Shown in pieces: positions 1 through 8,326 of a stretch of DNA of 20,537 nucleotides; within the stretch, counting starts at the first letter, position 1; the number at the start of each line of letters is the position of its first letter. The position numbers and the translations under genes were made by a program. This DNA comes from Acidimicrobiaceae bacterium (lineage in GTDB: Bacteria; Actinomycetota; Acidimicrobiia; Acidimicrobiales; UBA10347): contig DNHM01000310.1 in NCBI GenBank assembly GCA_003485885.1, forward strand, positions 1 to 20,537, in the 5' to 3' direction. The notes beneath the pieces were generated by a model. The model made no database searches and was not told the origin of the DNA. It saw only the letters and a list, made by a program, of their open reading frames with translations.

Positions 1-229
1 CCCGAACCCAGAAGCTCCTGGTTCTTTCAGTGCGACGCGTGGCGTAGGGCAAATCGTTCTCGAATTCTCCGACGGCATTGAGCGGATATTGACCCTCAAC
101 GAGGCAGCACCAATGCAGACAGTGTCCATACTCAAGAGCACGAGTTCGCTAGGCATCCGATCAATCGCTCCCGGATTTGATCCAGTCGCGATTCGCGAAG
201 TCGAATTCATAGGAACTTCAGCGTCCTGA
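1..229 (+). CDS. 3' end of an unidentified protein (partial)
   Basis: The frame starting at base 2 is open to a TGA at 227-229 and gives about 75 residues of ordinary protein composition; the true start lies before the window. The visible part alternates short beta-like stretches (QIVLEFSDG, RILTLNE) and ends in PVAIREVEFIGTSAS. That kind of ending resembles the last strands of discoidin/F5-8-type or other beta-sandwich domains, but this is a weak impression from a short tail and I do not assign a function. It converges on the FHA gene, leaving only 13 nt between the two stop codons. Confidence 0.6.
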   Translation, partial: PNPEAPGSFSATRGVGQIVLEFSDGIERILTLNEAAPMQTVSILKSTSSLGIRSIAPGFDPVAIREVEFIGTSAS

Positions 230-242
230 GGCCGTTGCGAGG

Positions 243-1556
243 TTAGGGCGCCTGCACATGGTGCAGCTCGAGTCGCAGCTCTCGTTCTCCTACCCGCAAG
301 GTGTCGCCAGAGCCAATCGTCACTCGGGTCTCGGTGCTTATCGTTTCCCAGGTCGTCGAGCCGCTCCGGTGTAACAACGTGCCATTAGACGAGTGCAGGT
401 CGATCGCGGTTACTGACCAGTTGTCGAGATAGATACCGACGTGCGCCCGGGAAATCGTGGAGCTGTCATCGACAAGTCGTAGCTCATCAGCTCGTTGCTC
501 AATGATGTCGATATGCGCTGAGGGTTCGCGCCCGATGATCAGGTCTGACGCGACCGCCGCAGTCGAGCCGTCATCGACGATGAAGAGACCAAGGGGAGGC
601 CTTGGGCCAAATGTGGCGACCAGGGTGGCATTTACGCCCATGCGTCGTCCGCATTGAGCGCAGTACACCGCTTCGGGATGATTGTGGTGCCCCACTGGAC
701 AACGCACGCCGAGTACCTCGACAGAGCGTTTCGCCGAGGTCGCTTGCGAGGCAGACCCTTCGACGGGAAGGGGAGTCGGGGTCACGGCCGGCGCTGCGCT
801 CAAGTCAAGCAACTCGAAATCAGGTGCGGCTGGGTTCTGCGTATCGGGAGGTGCAATTGGCGGTGGCGGTGGTGTGGCTCCTGGCGGCGGTGGCAGTGGT
901 GGAGCGTGGACTGGTGGAGCGTGGACTGGCGGAGCGTGTGGCGGTGGCGGTGGTGTGGCTCCTGGTGGCGGTGGTAGGGGTGGCGGCGGTGCTGGCATCG
1001 GCATGGGCATCGGCATGGGTGGCGGTGGTGCGTGTACTGGTGGCGCAGTCGGCGACGGTGCGGGTGCGGGCGCGGGTGTTGAAGCTGCCACGACAGCCGG
1101 AGGCGTAAATCCGATCAGCACTCGGTCGGCGCGGACAGCCCCTGACAGGAGATCACTGCCCTCGTGAGATCGCAGCGCCGCTGTATCGACGGGGTGCATC
1201 GAAACACTCTGGACGTCGTCGAACGCTTGTCTATAGACCGTTCCGACCTTCGGCTCAACCTGAAGATCTGCAGCCTCAGTCGTGACCGAGATAACAAGTG
1301 CCCCGGTAGCGATGAGGTCCCATGTGTGCTGGGCGTTAAGTACCGCAGCGAACCGGCCGAATCGGCTGTCCTCGGCGCAACGAAGCAACAGTTCGTTCAG
1401 TGCCGAGTAGTCAGTGTCGGTACTCGCTGCCATCAGCGCAGCCACAGACTCGGGCGAGGCCGCCGAATCGTCGAACAACACCGTTGCGATCGGGCCTCGA
1501 ACGAGTACAAAACTGCCAGCTTCGAAACGCACGTGGGCTACGTCGATGTCACTCAT
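243..1556 (-). CDS. Proline-rich zinc-ribbon FHA-domain protein
   Basis: A 437-residue cytoplasmic protein that should bind phosphothreonine peptides. From the N-terminus it shows a domain of about 150 residues that I do not recognise, a low-complexity Pro/Ala/Met linker (about 165-250), a zinc ribbon with Cys286, His290, Cys299 and Cys302 (CPVGH...CAQC), and a C-terminal FHA domain (about 337-435). The FHA domain has the usual GRE (342-344), SRAH (369-372) and SSNG (389-392) motifs that contact phosphothreonine. The ATG at 1556 is preferred over an upstream in-frame start at 1643 because it has a GGAGG ribosome site and forms an ATGA overlap with the kinase stop. As last gene of the five-gene operon it is probably a substrate or reader of the neighbouring kinase, as in other kinase/FHA pairs. 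That partnership is inference. Confidence 0.85.
   Translation of the reverse strand: MSDIDVAHVRFEAGSFVLVRGPIATVLFDDSAASPESVAALMAASTDTDYSALNELLLRCAEDSRFGRFAAVLNAQHTWDLIATGALVISVTTEAADLQVEPKVGTVYRQAFDDVQSVSMHPVDTAALRSHEGSDLLSGAVRADRVLIGFTPPAVVAASTPAPAPAPSPTAPPVHAPPPPMPMPMPMPAPPPPLPPPPGATPPPPPHAPPVHAPPVHAPPLPPPPGATPPPPPIAPPDTQNPAAPDFELLDLSAAPAVTPTPLPVEGSASQATSAKRSVEVLGVRCPVGHHNHPEAVYCAQCGRRMGVNATLVATFGPRPPLGLFIVDDGSTAAVASDLIIGREPSAHIDIIEQRADELRLVDDSSTISRAHVGIYLDNWSVTAIDLHSSNGTLLHRSGSTTWETISTETRVTIGSGDTLRVGERELRLELHHVQAP
861..1025. repeat. Internal repeats encoding the Pro-rich linker
   Basis: A 25-bp direct repeat occurs at 861-885 and 941-965. Between the copies lie three 15-bp tandem units beginning GGAGCGTG at 901, 916 and 931, followed further on by ATCGGCATGGGC-type repeats around 996-1020. 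On the minus strand they encode the PPPPPGAT, APPVH and PMPM tracts of the FHA protein. Such tracts change length easily by slippage, so this stretch may differ between strains. Confidence 0.8.
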
Positions 1557-2365
1557 GAGGAGACCTCCGTGAGGGTCGAGCCGAGATCGTCGGCGAACTC
1601 TTCTGCAGTTGGATAGTGATCTGCCGGATCCTCGGAGAAACACCGTTCAAGGATTCGTCTCGTGACTGAGTCAACCTGGTCGCTGATCATCGGGCGAGTC
1701 TCCAGAACATAGCGGCATGCGTCCAAGAGACCGGTCGCCGGAATCAGGCCAAGGGCACCCGTGCCGGTCAGCGATCGATGGAGGGTCATACCGAGCGACC
1801 AGATATCTGTGCGGCGCGACGCGTCGTGCCCCCAGATGATGTCGGGACATGTGAACTCGAGGGCGCCAAGCGGACCGCCGCCGACCGTAGTGCTGCGACC
1901 GTCGATGAGCTGAGCAAGATCGAGTTCAGCGATCAACCCGCGACCATCGCGCAACAATACGTTCGCTGGTTGCACATCGCGATGTGCAACGCCGACCTCG
2001 TGTAGTGCATGCACGCCGCGAGCGGCGTCAATGACCGCTCGTCGAATGATCGGTTCGCTCAGCCGGCCATGCGCATCTTCGAGTGAGCCGTCGGGACAAT
2101 ATCGCGTTGCGAAGAAGAGTCGCCCACCGGCATTCCCGGCGTCGAGTAATTCGATGACGTAATAGCTGTCGACTGAGTGCAACAGTCGCAACTCGTTGGC
2201 CATACGCCGAAAGTCGTCTGCGTCGCTGTGCCCGCGCAGCGCTTTGAGTGCCACAACTTCGTCGGTGATCCCGAGTCGTTCGGGTGGCTCCGCCAGAAAG
2301 ATGAGCCCGTGGTTGCTCTCTCGCATCGTCTGTCGGATCGTGTAGTCAGCCAGCTGTTCCATCAT
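1553..2365 (-). CDS. Divergent Ser/Thr protein kinase (possible pseudokinase)
   Basis: A 270-residue protein made only of a kinase fold, with no membrane segment. Recognisable elements are the VALK lysine (Lys41), a C-helix Glu58 (NELRLL), the HRD catalytic loop (128-130) with Asn135, and the DIWSLG helix (187-192). Several key places deviate. There is no glycine-rich loop in the first 25 residues. The usual lysine after HRD is Gln132 (HRDVQPAN). The metal-binding DFG is ELD (147-149), and APE is CPD (173-175). It may therefore be weakly active or only a scaffold. The start at 2365 follows a GGGGGA ribosome site and overlaps the transporter stop (ATGA); its own stop overlaps the FHA start. 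The FHA neighbour is the obvious partner. Confidence 0.85.
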   Translation of the reverse strand: MMEQLADYTIRQTMRESNHGLIFLAEPPERLGITDEVVALKALRGHSDADDFRRMANELRLLHSVDSYYVIELLDAGNAGGRLFFATRYCPDGSLEDAHGRLSEPIIRRAVIDAARGVHALHEVGVAHRDVQPANVLLRDGRGLIAELDLAQLIDGRSTTVGGGPLGALEFTCPDIIWGHDASRRTDIWSLGMTLHRSLTGTGALGLIPATGLLDACRYVLETRPMISDQVDSVTRRILERCFSEDPADHYPTAEEFADDLGSTLTEVSS

Positions 2366-3630
2366 TCAATCCCCCTGAGTTGTCGCTTGAACTTGGGGCC
2401 GACATCTACCGACCCCCGAGTGTGAGAACGTTCGACATCCAACGGTGGAAGGTTCAACAGTCGATGTCGATGCTCGGACACGAACCACAGAATCACCAAT
2501 GTGCCGACCAGGATGACGCCGCCGAAGAGTGCAAGGGCCGGGTCGGTGCGGAGCTCGTCGAGAAAGACAAGTGTCGAGATGAACTCGGCCGCCGCCAGGA
2601 CGATGACGAACTTCACGACCTGGCGGTCTGTCGCCCGAGACGACACCGCCGATCCCAGGGGCGCGCCCCATGCAACGACCGGCGCAGCAGCCAACCAAAG
2701 TCCGAAGAGATCGAAGCGGCTCGCCTCGGGCAATGGTTCGTCTGCACTGAAAGCGATGGCTCCGTCGACCATCCCTACCGACCTGCCGCCGACGTTCAGG
2801 ACTTCAGCGCCGTCGGTCGTCAGCTGGGTTGCAAGGTGACCGTCGCCGAACGCAAAAATCATCATGCCTACCAGCGATACGAGCGTCATGACCAGCACAC
2901 TGCTCGCTATGCCGACGCGAGGGCTCAGACCGATCATCGAGACGGTCGCCAAGTAGATCAATACATCTGCTCCTGAGCCGACGGTGGCAGACGCAAGCCC
3001 ACCAACAAACGCACAGACAAGGATCAGAAAAACTACTCGGAGATTCCCATCGGGAAGAGCGACCCGACGCTCGATAAGTTGAATTCGATAGCCAAGAAAC
3101 GTGACGAACGCCATCGCTGCGACGATCACCGTGAAGGTCACTTTTACATAGGGACCGGGCAGGACCGATGGACCAAATGGCTGGTCCGATTCGGTCAGGA
3201 ACAGGTACCCGACGAACAACCCGACGATGCTAGATGGCGCCGCGATGGCGATCGCTTTCAGGTCGACGCTGCGACGATTGATCAGAATGCCGATGGAAGC
3301 CGCTGTCATTCCAACCGACTGGATGGTCAGCGAGAACGTCCTCGCTACCTCACTAGGGATTTCAAGGATCTTGGTGAAGACGGGGAACGCTACAGCCCCA
3401 CCGCCCTGAGGCGTGGAGCCGGCCACGAAGCTGCCGAAGATCATCGTGACTGCCGACGCCCACTGATCGCCCACCCGGCCCCATTGCCCACTGGCGGTTA
3501 CATAGACGATCCAGACCACGGTGACCGACGCCGACACCCCTAGGCCAAGTTGGGCGCGGAGGCGGCTGGATGCTGCTCGGTGCCCGTGGCTTGCGTCGAT
3601 GACGGCCTCGACATCGAAGGCATTAGTCAT
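2362..3630 (-). CDS. TauE/SafE-family membrane transporter
   Basis: A 422-residue inner-membrane protein of the TauE/SafE (anion/sulfite exporter) family. The two family half-repeats are visible: FGSFVAGSTPQGGGAVAFP in the first half (about 65-83) and a second glycine-rich copy, GGLASATVGSGAD, in the second half. I count about eight hydrophobic segments, a polar loop of some 45 residues between halves, and a basic C-terminal tail. Members move sulfite, sulfoacetate or other small organic anions out of the cell; the substrate here cannot be read from the sequence. At over 400 residues it is longer than the common 250-280-residue members. The start at 3630 makes a TAATG overlap with the upstream stop and is preferred to an upstream in-frame start at 3714 that would run deep into the neighbouring gene. 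Confidence 0.85.
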   Translation of the reverse strand: MTNAFDVEAVIDASHGHRAASSRLRAQLGLGVSASVTVVWIVYVTASGQWGRVGDQWASAVTMIFGSFVAGSTPQGGGAVAFPVFTKILEIPSEVARTFSLTIQSVGMTAASIGILINRRSVDLKAIAIAAPSSIVGLFVGYLFLTESDQPFGPSVLPGPYVKVTFTVIVAAMAFVTFLGYRIQLIERRVALPDGNLRVVFLILVCAFVGGLASATVGSGADVLIYLATVSMIGLSPRVGIASSVLVMTLVSLVGMMIFAFGDGHLATQLTTDGAEVLNVGGRSVGMVDGAIAFSADEPLPEASRFDLFGLWLAAAPVVAWGAPLGSAVSSRATDRQVVKFVIVLAAAEFISTLVFLDELRTDPALALFGGVILVGTLVILWFVSEHRHRLLNLPPLDVERSHTRGSVDVGPKFKRQLRGIE

Positions 3631-4073
3631 TAGATGAACCGGCCACCCTGGTACCGCCAACGCGGGAAGAAGATTTGGAGCGGGCCGTTGGCGATGAGCC
3701 AAATGGCGATCCATACCAGGATGAACATTTGGAGAAAGAGTGAGATCGGCACGTCACCGAATTCCCAAGGGAATCCACGGTCCAAGAGCAGGTAGACGAC
3801 GATGCCCTCGGGAATACCGGTGACAAGGCCGAAGATCGTCGGCCAATCCTTTTCCCAGCGGAACTGCTGAAGCCCGTGGTAGATGAGCTCCCATACGATG
3901 CCGACCACACCAACGAGCACGAGGGCAGCAAAGAAGACTTCGTACATGTCAGACAGAGTGGTGGTTGCAGTTGGTCTCGGAAGCACCGCTCCGAGCACGA
4001 GGGTCAACGGCACTCCAACGATGAGCAACAGCACGAAACGGCTTTGCATCCGTCCGGAAAGTGTTGGTGTCAT
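3630..4073 (-). CDS. Small four-helix membrane protein, unknown function
   Basis: A 147-residue hydrophobic protein with four predicted membrane segments (around residues 12-32, 45-66, 78-97 and 111-131) and short charged loops, including a conspicuous WEKDWPTIFG turn before helix 3. I recognise no family. The ATG at 4073 is chosen over a GTG at 4094 because AAGGA precedes it at a good distance and it forms an ATGA overlap with the upstream oxidoreductase stop. It sits between the oxidoreductase and the TauE-like transporter and is translationally coupled to both. A membrane anchor or subunit for one of them is the simplest reading, but that is inference only. Confidence 0.75.
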   Translation of the reverse strand: MTPTLSGRMQSRFVLLLIVGVPLTLVLGAVLPRPTATTTLSDMYEVFFAALVLVGVVGIVWELIYHGLQQFRWEKDWPTIFGLVTGIPEGIVVYLLLDRGFPWEFGDVPISLFLQMFILVWIAIWLIANGPLQIFFPRWRYQGGRFI

Positions 4074-5641
4074 GGCGTTTTGTTCCTTGCCCACCTAGTC
4101 CATTGCGCTGCTGAGCGAAGTGGACCGATTTTCTTGCAGAAACCCTCGGCCGCCATGGCATCGGCTATGCGTAACGACGCATATTGCAGTCCGAGAAAGG
4201 AGTCAACGCCGGCGTAGTAGCCCCCAAGCGTGATTGACCCTGAGGCATACAATCGGCCAGCGCCACTCTCGGTGCCACGAACGAGGAAGTCATGATCAAC
4301 GTTGAGGCGGCCCTTTGGGTTCTTGTCGGCGCCTCCGTAGGACAGGAGATCCTTCAAGACGCGGTGTTCCTCGATCGAGGCCTCTAGGCCGGTGGCATCG
4401 ATAATAAAGTCGGCCTCGATACCGAGTTCGTAACCATCGGGTGTGGTGACCACGGTGTTGACTTGACGGCCATCTGCGGTGGGCTCGACGGTCTTCACAG
4501 TCCCTCGTAGCTGCTTATAGAAGCCTTGTTCGAGGCCACGATCGAGTTGCTCTTGCCAGTCCTTTCGCGGCGCGGTGTTCGTGCCGCCGAGCTGATCGAT
4601 GTAGTCGGAGCGTTCTTGGCCCTCGAGCTTTTCGAGTGTGTACCTGATCTGACCACCCCAAGCTGACTTGGGGTAGTTAAATGCTTGGTAGGACCAGCCG
4701 TTCCGGGCCGGACGGCGGAAGGTCCGTTTGTCCCCTTGATAACCGTCGGGATAACTCCTGAACAAGTGCACGATGGTGGTCTGTGCACCGGTGTTGTCGC
4801 GGTCGTCGATGATGCGCTGTAACACCCGAGAGGCAACGATTCCGCTGCCTCGCACCAAGACGGTCGTGGGGCGGCGCAACATCTCTTCGTAGGCATGGAG
4901 ATGAGGTTCGTACGCGTTCAGAACCTTGGCGTAGTCCTGATACTTGTCACGATAGGCCTGCAGGTCGGGCAGGAACTTGACGCCGGGATACCCGACGGCG
5001 ATGTGGACATAACGGCATCGATAGGCAATCCGTTTCGTGGCTGCAGTGCCGGTCGCTGGCGTGAACAATACGAAGTATTCGCCGCCTTCTCTGCGGCGTA
5101 CGGTTCGGACAACACCCTTCTTGACCATCGACGACCAACCAATACGGTTGGCTTCGCGAGTCACAGACTCGTAAACCTGCCCAGCTTTTGGTGTAAAGTA
5201 CTCCGCGAGGATTGGCTCGGTCATCACCTGCCATGCCCGCTTTGGGTTGCGGTCGGCTATCGCCTCTCGCAACGCATAGCCCGGCCAACCCCAAAGGCAA
5301 TCGAGGACCGATCCGCTGTCTGAGCGAAGACGTTCATGGGAAGGGATCTGGCTATTCTTGGCCAAGTGCTCATAGGTTTCGGACGGTTGGTCCAGGTCGC
5401 TCAACGCAACCATGTGCTCGGCACTTACACCGGCGACACGCAAGATATCGACCATGGCGAACGAACCAAGGCCTCCGCCGACGGTCACGAACGGCACGTC
5501 GTAGATCGGGATTCCGTGGCCGATGAGGTCGTGATCGGACCAGGTTGGTTTGGCCATGAGAGCATCGCTGACGTCGCCGCTACCACCAGTTGGTGGCGGG
5601 TCGTGTCTCGGCGAAACGACTTCAGTTGGTTGCTGTTGCAC
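4070..5641 (-). CDS. FAD/NAD(P)-binding oxidoreductase
   Basis: A 523-residue soluble flavoprotein of the two-dinucleotide-binding-domain type. The N-terminal Rossmann site GGGLGS (55-60) should bind FAD, a second glycine motif GSGIVAS (265-271) suggests NAD(P), and DATGLE (415-420) is the typical late FAD-contact motif. The layout resembles flavin N-monooxygenases and related reductases, but I see no residue that fixes a substrate. The proposed start is a GTG at 5641 with GGAG just upstream. An internal ATG at 5557 lacks a ribosome site, although the first 30 residues are Pro/Ser-rich and may not be part of the fold. It is the first gene of the kinase/FHA/TauE operon and follows a 122-nt gap that should hold the promoter, where I could not pick a convincing -10/-35 pair. 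Confidence 0.8.
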   Translation of the reverse strand: MQQQPTEVVSPRHDPPPTGGSGDVSDALMAKPTWSDHDLIGHGIPIYDVPFVTVGGGLGSFAMVDILRVAGVSAEHMVALSDLDQPSETYEHLAKNSQIPSHERLRSDSGSVLDCLWGWPGYALREAIADRNPKRAWQVMTEPILAEYFTPKAGQVYESVTREANRIGWSSMVKKGVVRTVRRREGGEYFVLFTPATGTAATKRIAYRCRYVHIAVGYPGVKFLPDLQAYRDKYQDYAKVLNAYEPHLHAYEEMLRRPTTVLVRGSGIVASRVLQRIIDDRDNTGAQTTIVHLFRSYPDGYQGDKRTFRRPARNGWSYQAFNYPKSAWGGQIRYTLEKLEGQERSDYIDQLGGTNTAPRKDWQEQLDRGLEQGFYKQLRGTVKTVEPTADGRQVNTVVTTPDGYELGIEADFIIDATGLEASIEEHRVLKDLLSYGGADKNPKGRLNVDHDFLVRGTESGAGRLYASGSITLGGYYAGVDSFLGLQYASLRIADAMAAEGFCKKIGPLRSAAQWTRWARNKTP

Positions 5642-5763
5642 CAGTCTCCAAACAGGATTTGTTGTGTTCTGAGCTGAGAGTAGTCGCAGCGCACGAGGTG
5701 CCGCATGTTTCCCATCGTCTGGCTGATCACGGATTCATCGCAACAGGCACCCTTCTACAAGTG

Positions 5764-7068
5764 CTACTGGGTCTGTAGATGGCGCTCAAGTACATCGGCG
5801 TATTTGGCCTCGGCAGCTGCTCGCCGTTTAGGCAAATGTGTTGAGGGAAAGATGTCATCGCACGGCACATACTCATCGAGCACCCGACGGGCCACTTGGA
5901 CTTTGTGGACCTCGGTTGGGCCATCAGCCAATCCCATATGGAACGACTCAAGTAGCTCCTTGCCAAACGGCATCTCCCACGAGACACCAAGCGAGCCATG
6001 GATCTGCAGCGCCCGGCTGGCGATGTTGCGATACACGCCCGGCATGGCGGCTTTTACTGCTGATATGTCGCGTCGCACAAGCTTGTAATCGTTGTATCTA
6101 TCGATGCGCCACGCGGTCCGCAGAACGAGCAGCCGGAACATCTCCATCTCGATCCAGGAGTCGGCGATCATCTCTTGCACCATCTGCTTCTTGGACAGAA
6201 GCTCACCTTGAGTGGTACGGCTAATGGCGCGCTCACACATCATGTCGAAGATGCGCTGGACCCGGCCTGAGGTTCGCATCGCGTGGTGAATCCGCCCGCC
6301 ACCCAGACGAGTCTGAGCCACAATAAAGGCGCCGCCTCGAGGTCCGAGCATATTCTCCTTCGGCACCCGCACGTCGTTGTAGCGAATGTACGCGTGAGTG
6401 CCGGTGTCCTCGGATTCGGACTCATACGAAAGCCCAACGTTGCGAAGAATTTCAACGCCAGGCGTATCGGTCGGCACAAGGAACATCGACTGTTGTTGGT
6501 ACGCAGGGTTATCTGGTTCGGTCACCACCATGACGATCAGGAAACTGGCGAAACGGGCGTGAGACGAAAACCACTTGTCGCCGTTGATGACCCATTCGTC
6601 ACCATCCTGGACAGCATTCGCGGTGAAGACTTTTGGGTCAGCGCCACCCTGAGGTTCGGTCATCGAATAACACGACACGATCTCATTACGTAGCAATGGC
6701 TCGAGGAACTTTTCCTTCTGTTGCTCGGTGCCGTAGTGAGCCAGGATCTCGCTGTTGCCGGTGTCCGGTGCTTGGCACCCAAAGATGGTCGAGGCTGACC
6801 GAGCTCGTCCAAGAATCTCGTTCATGAGCGCAAGCTTGACCTGGCCGTAGCCAAGCCCGCCGAGTTCTGGCCCAAGATGACATGCCCATAAACCCCGTTC
6901 CTGGACCTGCCTCTGCAGAGGGGGAATGATCTCTTGGCGAATCGGATCGGTCAGATCGAACGGGTTTTTAACAATGAAGTCGAGCGGTTCGATTTCCTCG
7001 CGAACAAAGTTCTCGATCCAGTCGAGCTCTTTCTGAAATTCCTGGTCGGTCTCGAAGTCCCAGCCCAT
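5764..7068 (-). CDS. Acyl-CoA dehydrogenase (ACAD10/11-like)
   Basis: A 434-residue FAD-dependent acyl-CoA dehydrogenase, which introduces an alpha-beta double bond into an acyl-CoA. The three family parts are present: an N-terminal helical domain, the beta-domain signature YSMTEPQGGADP followed by GDKWFSSHA, and a C-terminal helical domain with RLGGGRIHHAMR and HGSLGVSWEMP. Length and the RIHHAMR segment match the longer ACAD10/11-type members. The ATG at 7068 has an AAGGGA ribosome site 8 nt upstream (7077-7082) and is chosen over an in-frame start at 7116. It is divergent from the UGSC selenoprotein operon across a 119-nt gap, so the two may share control. The acyl substrate is unknown. 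Confidence 0.92.
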   Translation of the reverse strand: MGWDFETDQEFQKELDWIENFVREEIEPLDFIVKNPFDLTDPIRQEIIPPLQRQVQERGLWACHLGPELGGLGYGQVKLALMNEILGRARSASTIFGCQAPDTGNSEILAHYGTEQQKEKFLEPLLRNEIVSCYSMTEPQGGADPKVFTANAVQDGDEWVINGDKWFSSHARFASFLIVMVVTEPDNPAYQQQSMFLVPTDTPGVEILRNVGLSYESESEDTGTHAYIRYNDVRVPKENMLGPRGGAFIVAQTRLGGGRIHHAMRTSGRVQRIFDMMCERAISRTTQGELLSKKQMVQEMIADSWIEMEMFRLLVLRTAWRIDRYNDYKLVRRDISAVKAAMPGVYRNIASRALQIHGSLGVSWEMPFGKELLESFHMGLADGPTEVHKVQVARRVLDEYVPCDDIFPSTHLPKRRAAAEAKYADVLERHLQTQ

Positions 7069-7175
7069 AACGAGCATCCCTTGTTCGTAGCGTTGTAACA
7101 GCCTGCAACACCACACACCTGGGACACAAGGTGGGGCGACATCTGGTGAAGAAATGGGGCTTCGGGCTGGTGCAC

Positions 7176-7181
7176 TACTGT
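7176..7181 (+). promoter_or_regulatory. Putative -10 box (TACTGT), leaderless start
   Basis: TACTGT fits TAnnnT and ends 6 nt before the ATG at 7188, the same spacing as the TetR, ADP-ribosylglycohydrolase and flavin-reductase genes here. No good -35 is visible. The lack of a ribosome site before 7188 agrees with a leaderless transcript. Confidence 0.4.
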
Positions 7182-7187
7182 GCCGTC

Positions 7188-8324
7188 ATGGTTCGTCAGA
7201 TGGATGAGAGCGAGTTGGTCGCCAGGCACCCTGGGGCACGACCGGGATTCGAGCTCAAGATCGACGCAACACCAACCGAGGCACTGTATGAGCTTGGGCT
7301 GACCGATGGTTTGCCGGTGGTGGCTCCGACCCCTGATCTGGTTGCAGCCATGCTCAACGCCGGACAGTGGACGCCCGATCATGTTTTGATCGAGGTCCCG
7401 ACACGGGATATGCAAGTGACCGCCTATCAGGCAGCGGTCAACGCGGTGATGGCCGGAGCACTCCCTGAGTACTTTCCGGTCATTGGTGCTGCACTCGAGG
7501 CGATCGGTGAACCTGGCTTCAAACTCCATTTGCCAACCGCGAGTACTGGTGGAGCGACGATCATGGTGATCGTCACTGGTGGGATCGCCGATCGGATCGG
7601 CATCCATAGCCGGGAAAATTTGTTTGGGCCTGGTTTTCGGGCCAACGCGACCATCGGTCGCACGATTCGGTTGGTGCAGATGAACTCGTTGGCCGCTATC
7701 CCCGGCCAGCTCGACAAGTCGACGCAGGGATGGCCGGGCAAGTTCAGTTTGTGCTTCGGTGAGAACGTCGAGCATTCGCCGTGGCCCTCGCTGCATGAGC
7801 GTCTTGGCGGCGAAGCAGAGTCGGCAGTCACGGTGTTCGCAAGCGAGTCTGGACACAACGTCGTCAACCATGGCACCGCTGACCCTGCCGCGTTGTTGGA
7901 CACCTTCGCAGACTCCATGGCGGCCCTGGGCAGCTTCAGCAACGGACGCTCCGTGGTGGTGTTCGCACCTGAACACGCCCACAAACTGGGCGACGCTGGC
8001 TGGAGCGTCGAACGCGTGTCTCAGTATCTGTACGACCATGCATGCCGAGATCTGGCGACCCTCAAGCGGTCAGGAAAGATTGAAGACGACGCCGCTCGGG
8101 AGCCAGACTGGCACGATCCTCGGTGGTATCCGAGCGGCGATCAGAAGATCCAGCCGGGCGACGAACAGATCCTGGTTCATAGGGGCCACTCGCCCGATGA
8201 CATCCTGGTCATGGTCGGCGGCGGAACCGCAGGAGGACACTCGGCGTTCTTCCCATCGTGGAGCCGCGGCCGCGGCTGTCCAATCATTACCCGCGCAATC
8301 ATGACCAACGACGTACCGGAGTAG
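7188..8324 (+). CDS. Conserved protein paired with UGSC selenoprotein
   Basis: A 378-residue soluble protein without signal peptide or membrane segments. The N-terminal part carries GLTDGLPVVAPT, then VTAYQAAVNAVMAGALPEYFP and a glycine-rich TGGATIMVIVTGG stretch. The C-terminal part has DDILVMVGGGTAGGHSAFFP. I associate the DGLPVV...NAVMAG...PEYFP pattern with uncharacterised proteins encoded beside UGSC-type genes, but I know no reaction for it. The ATG at 7188 lacks a ribosome site; it fits a leaderless start from the box at 7176. A GTG at 7131 and an ATG at 7200 are the alternatives. The stop is 2 nt before the selenoprotein start, so the two are co-transcribed and probably act together. 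Confidence 0.8.
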   Translation: MVRQMDESELVARHPGARPGFELKIDATPTEALYELGLTDGLPVVAPTPDLVAAMLNAGQWTPDHVLIEVPTRDMQVTAYQAAVNAVMAGALPEYFPVIGAALEAIGEPGFKLHLPTASTGGATIMVIVTGGIADRIGIHSRENLFGPGFRANATIGRTIRLVQMNSLAAIPGQLDKSTQGWPGKFSLCFGENVEHSPWPSLHERLGGEAESAVTVFASESGHNVVNHGTADPAALLDTFADSMAALGSFSNGRSVVVFAPEHAHKLGDAGWSVERVSQYLYDHACRDLATLKRSGKIEDDAAREPDWHDPRWYPSGDQKIQPGDEQILVHRGHSPDDILVMVGGGTAGGHSAFFPSWSRGRGCPIITRAIMTNDVPE

Positions 8325-8326
8325 CC

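Noticed and set aside
602..1167. Plus-strand glycine/valine/tryptophan-rich frames opposite the FHA gene
   Set aside because: They are the complement of the Pro-rich linker repeats and have no independent coding signal.
5642..5763. Promoter or terminator between the acyl-CoA dehydrogenase and the oxidoreductase operon
   Set aside because: A promoter is expected, but no -35/-10 pair with proper spacing and no convincing hairpin with a T tract could be picked by eye.
6951..8039. Long minus-strand open frame opposite the UGSC partner gene
   Set aside because: Its translation is Arg/His/Cys-rich with no recognisable motif and it overlaps two well-supported genes; it is a shadow of high-GC coding sequence.
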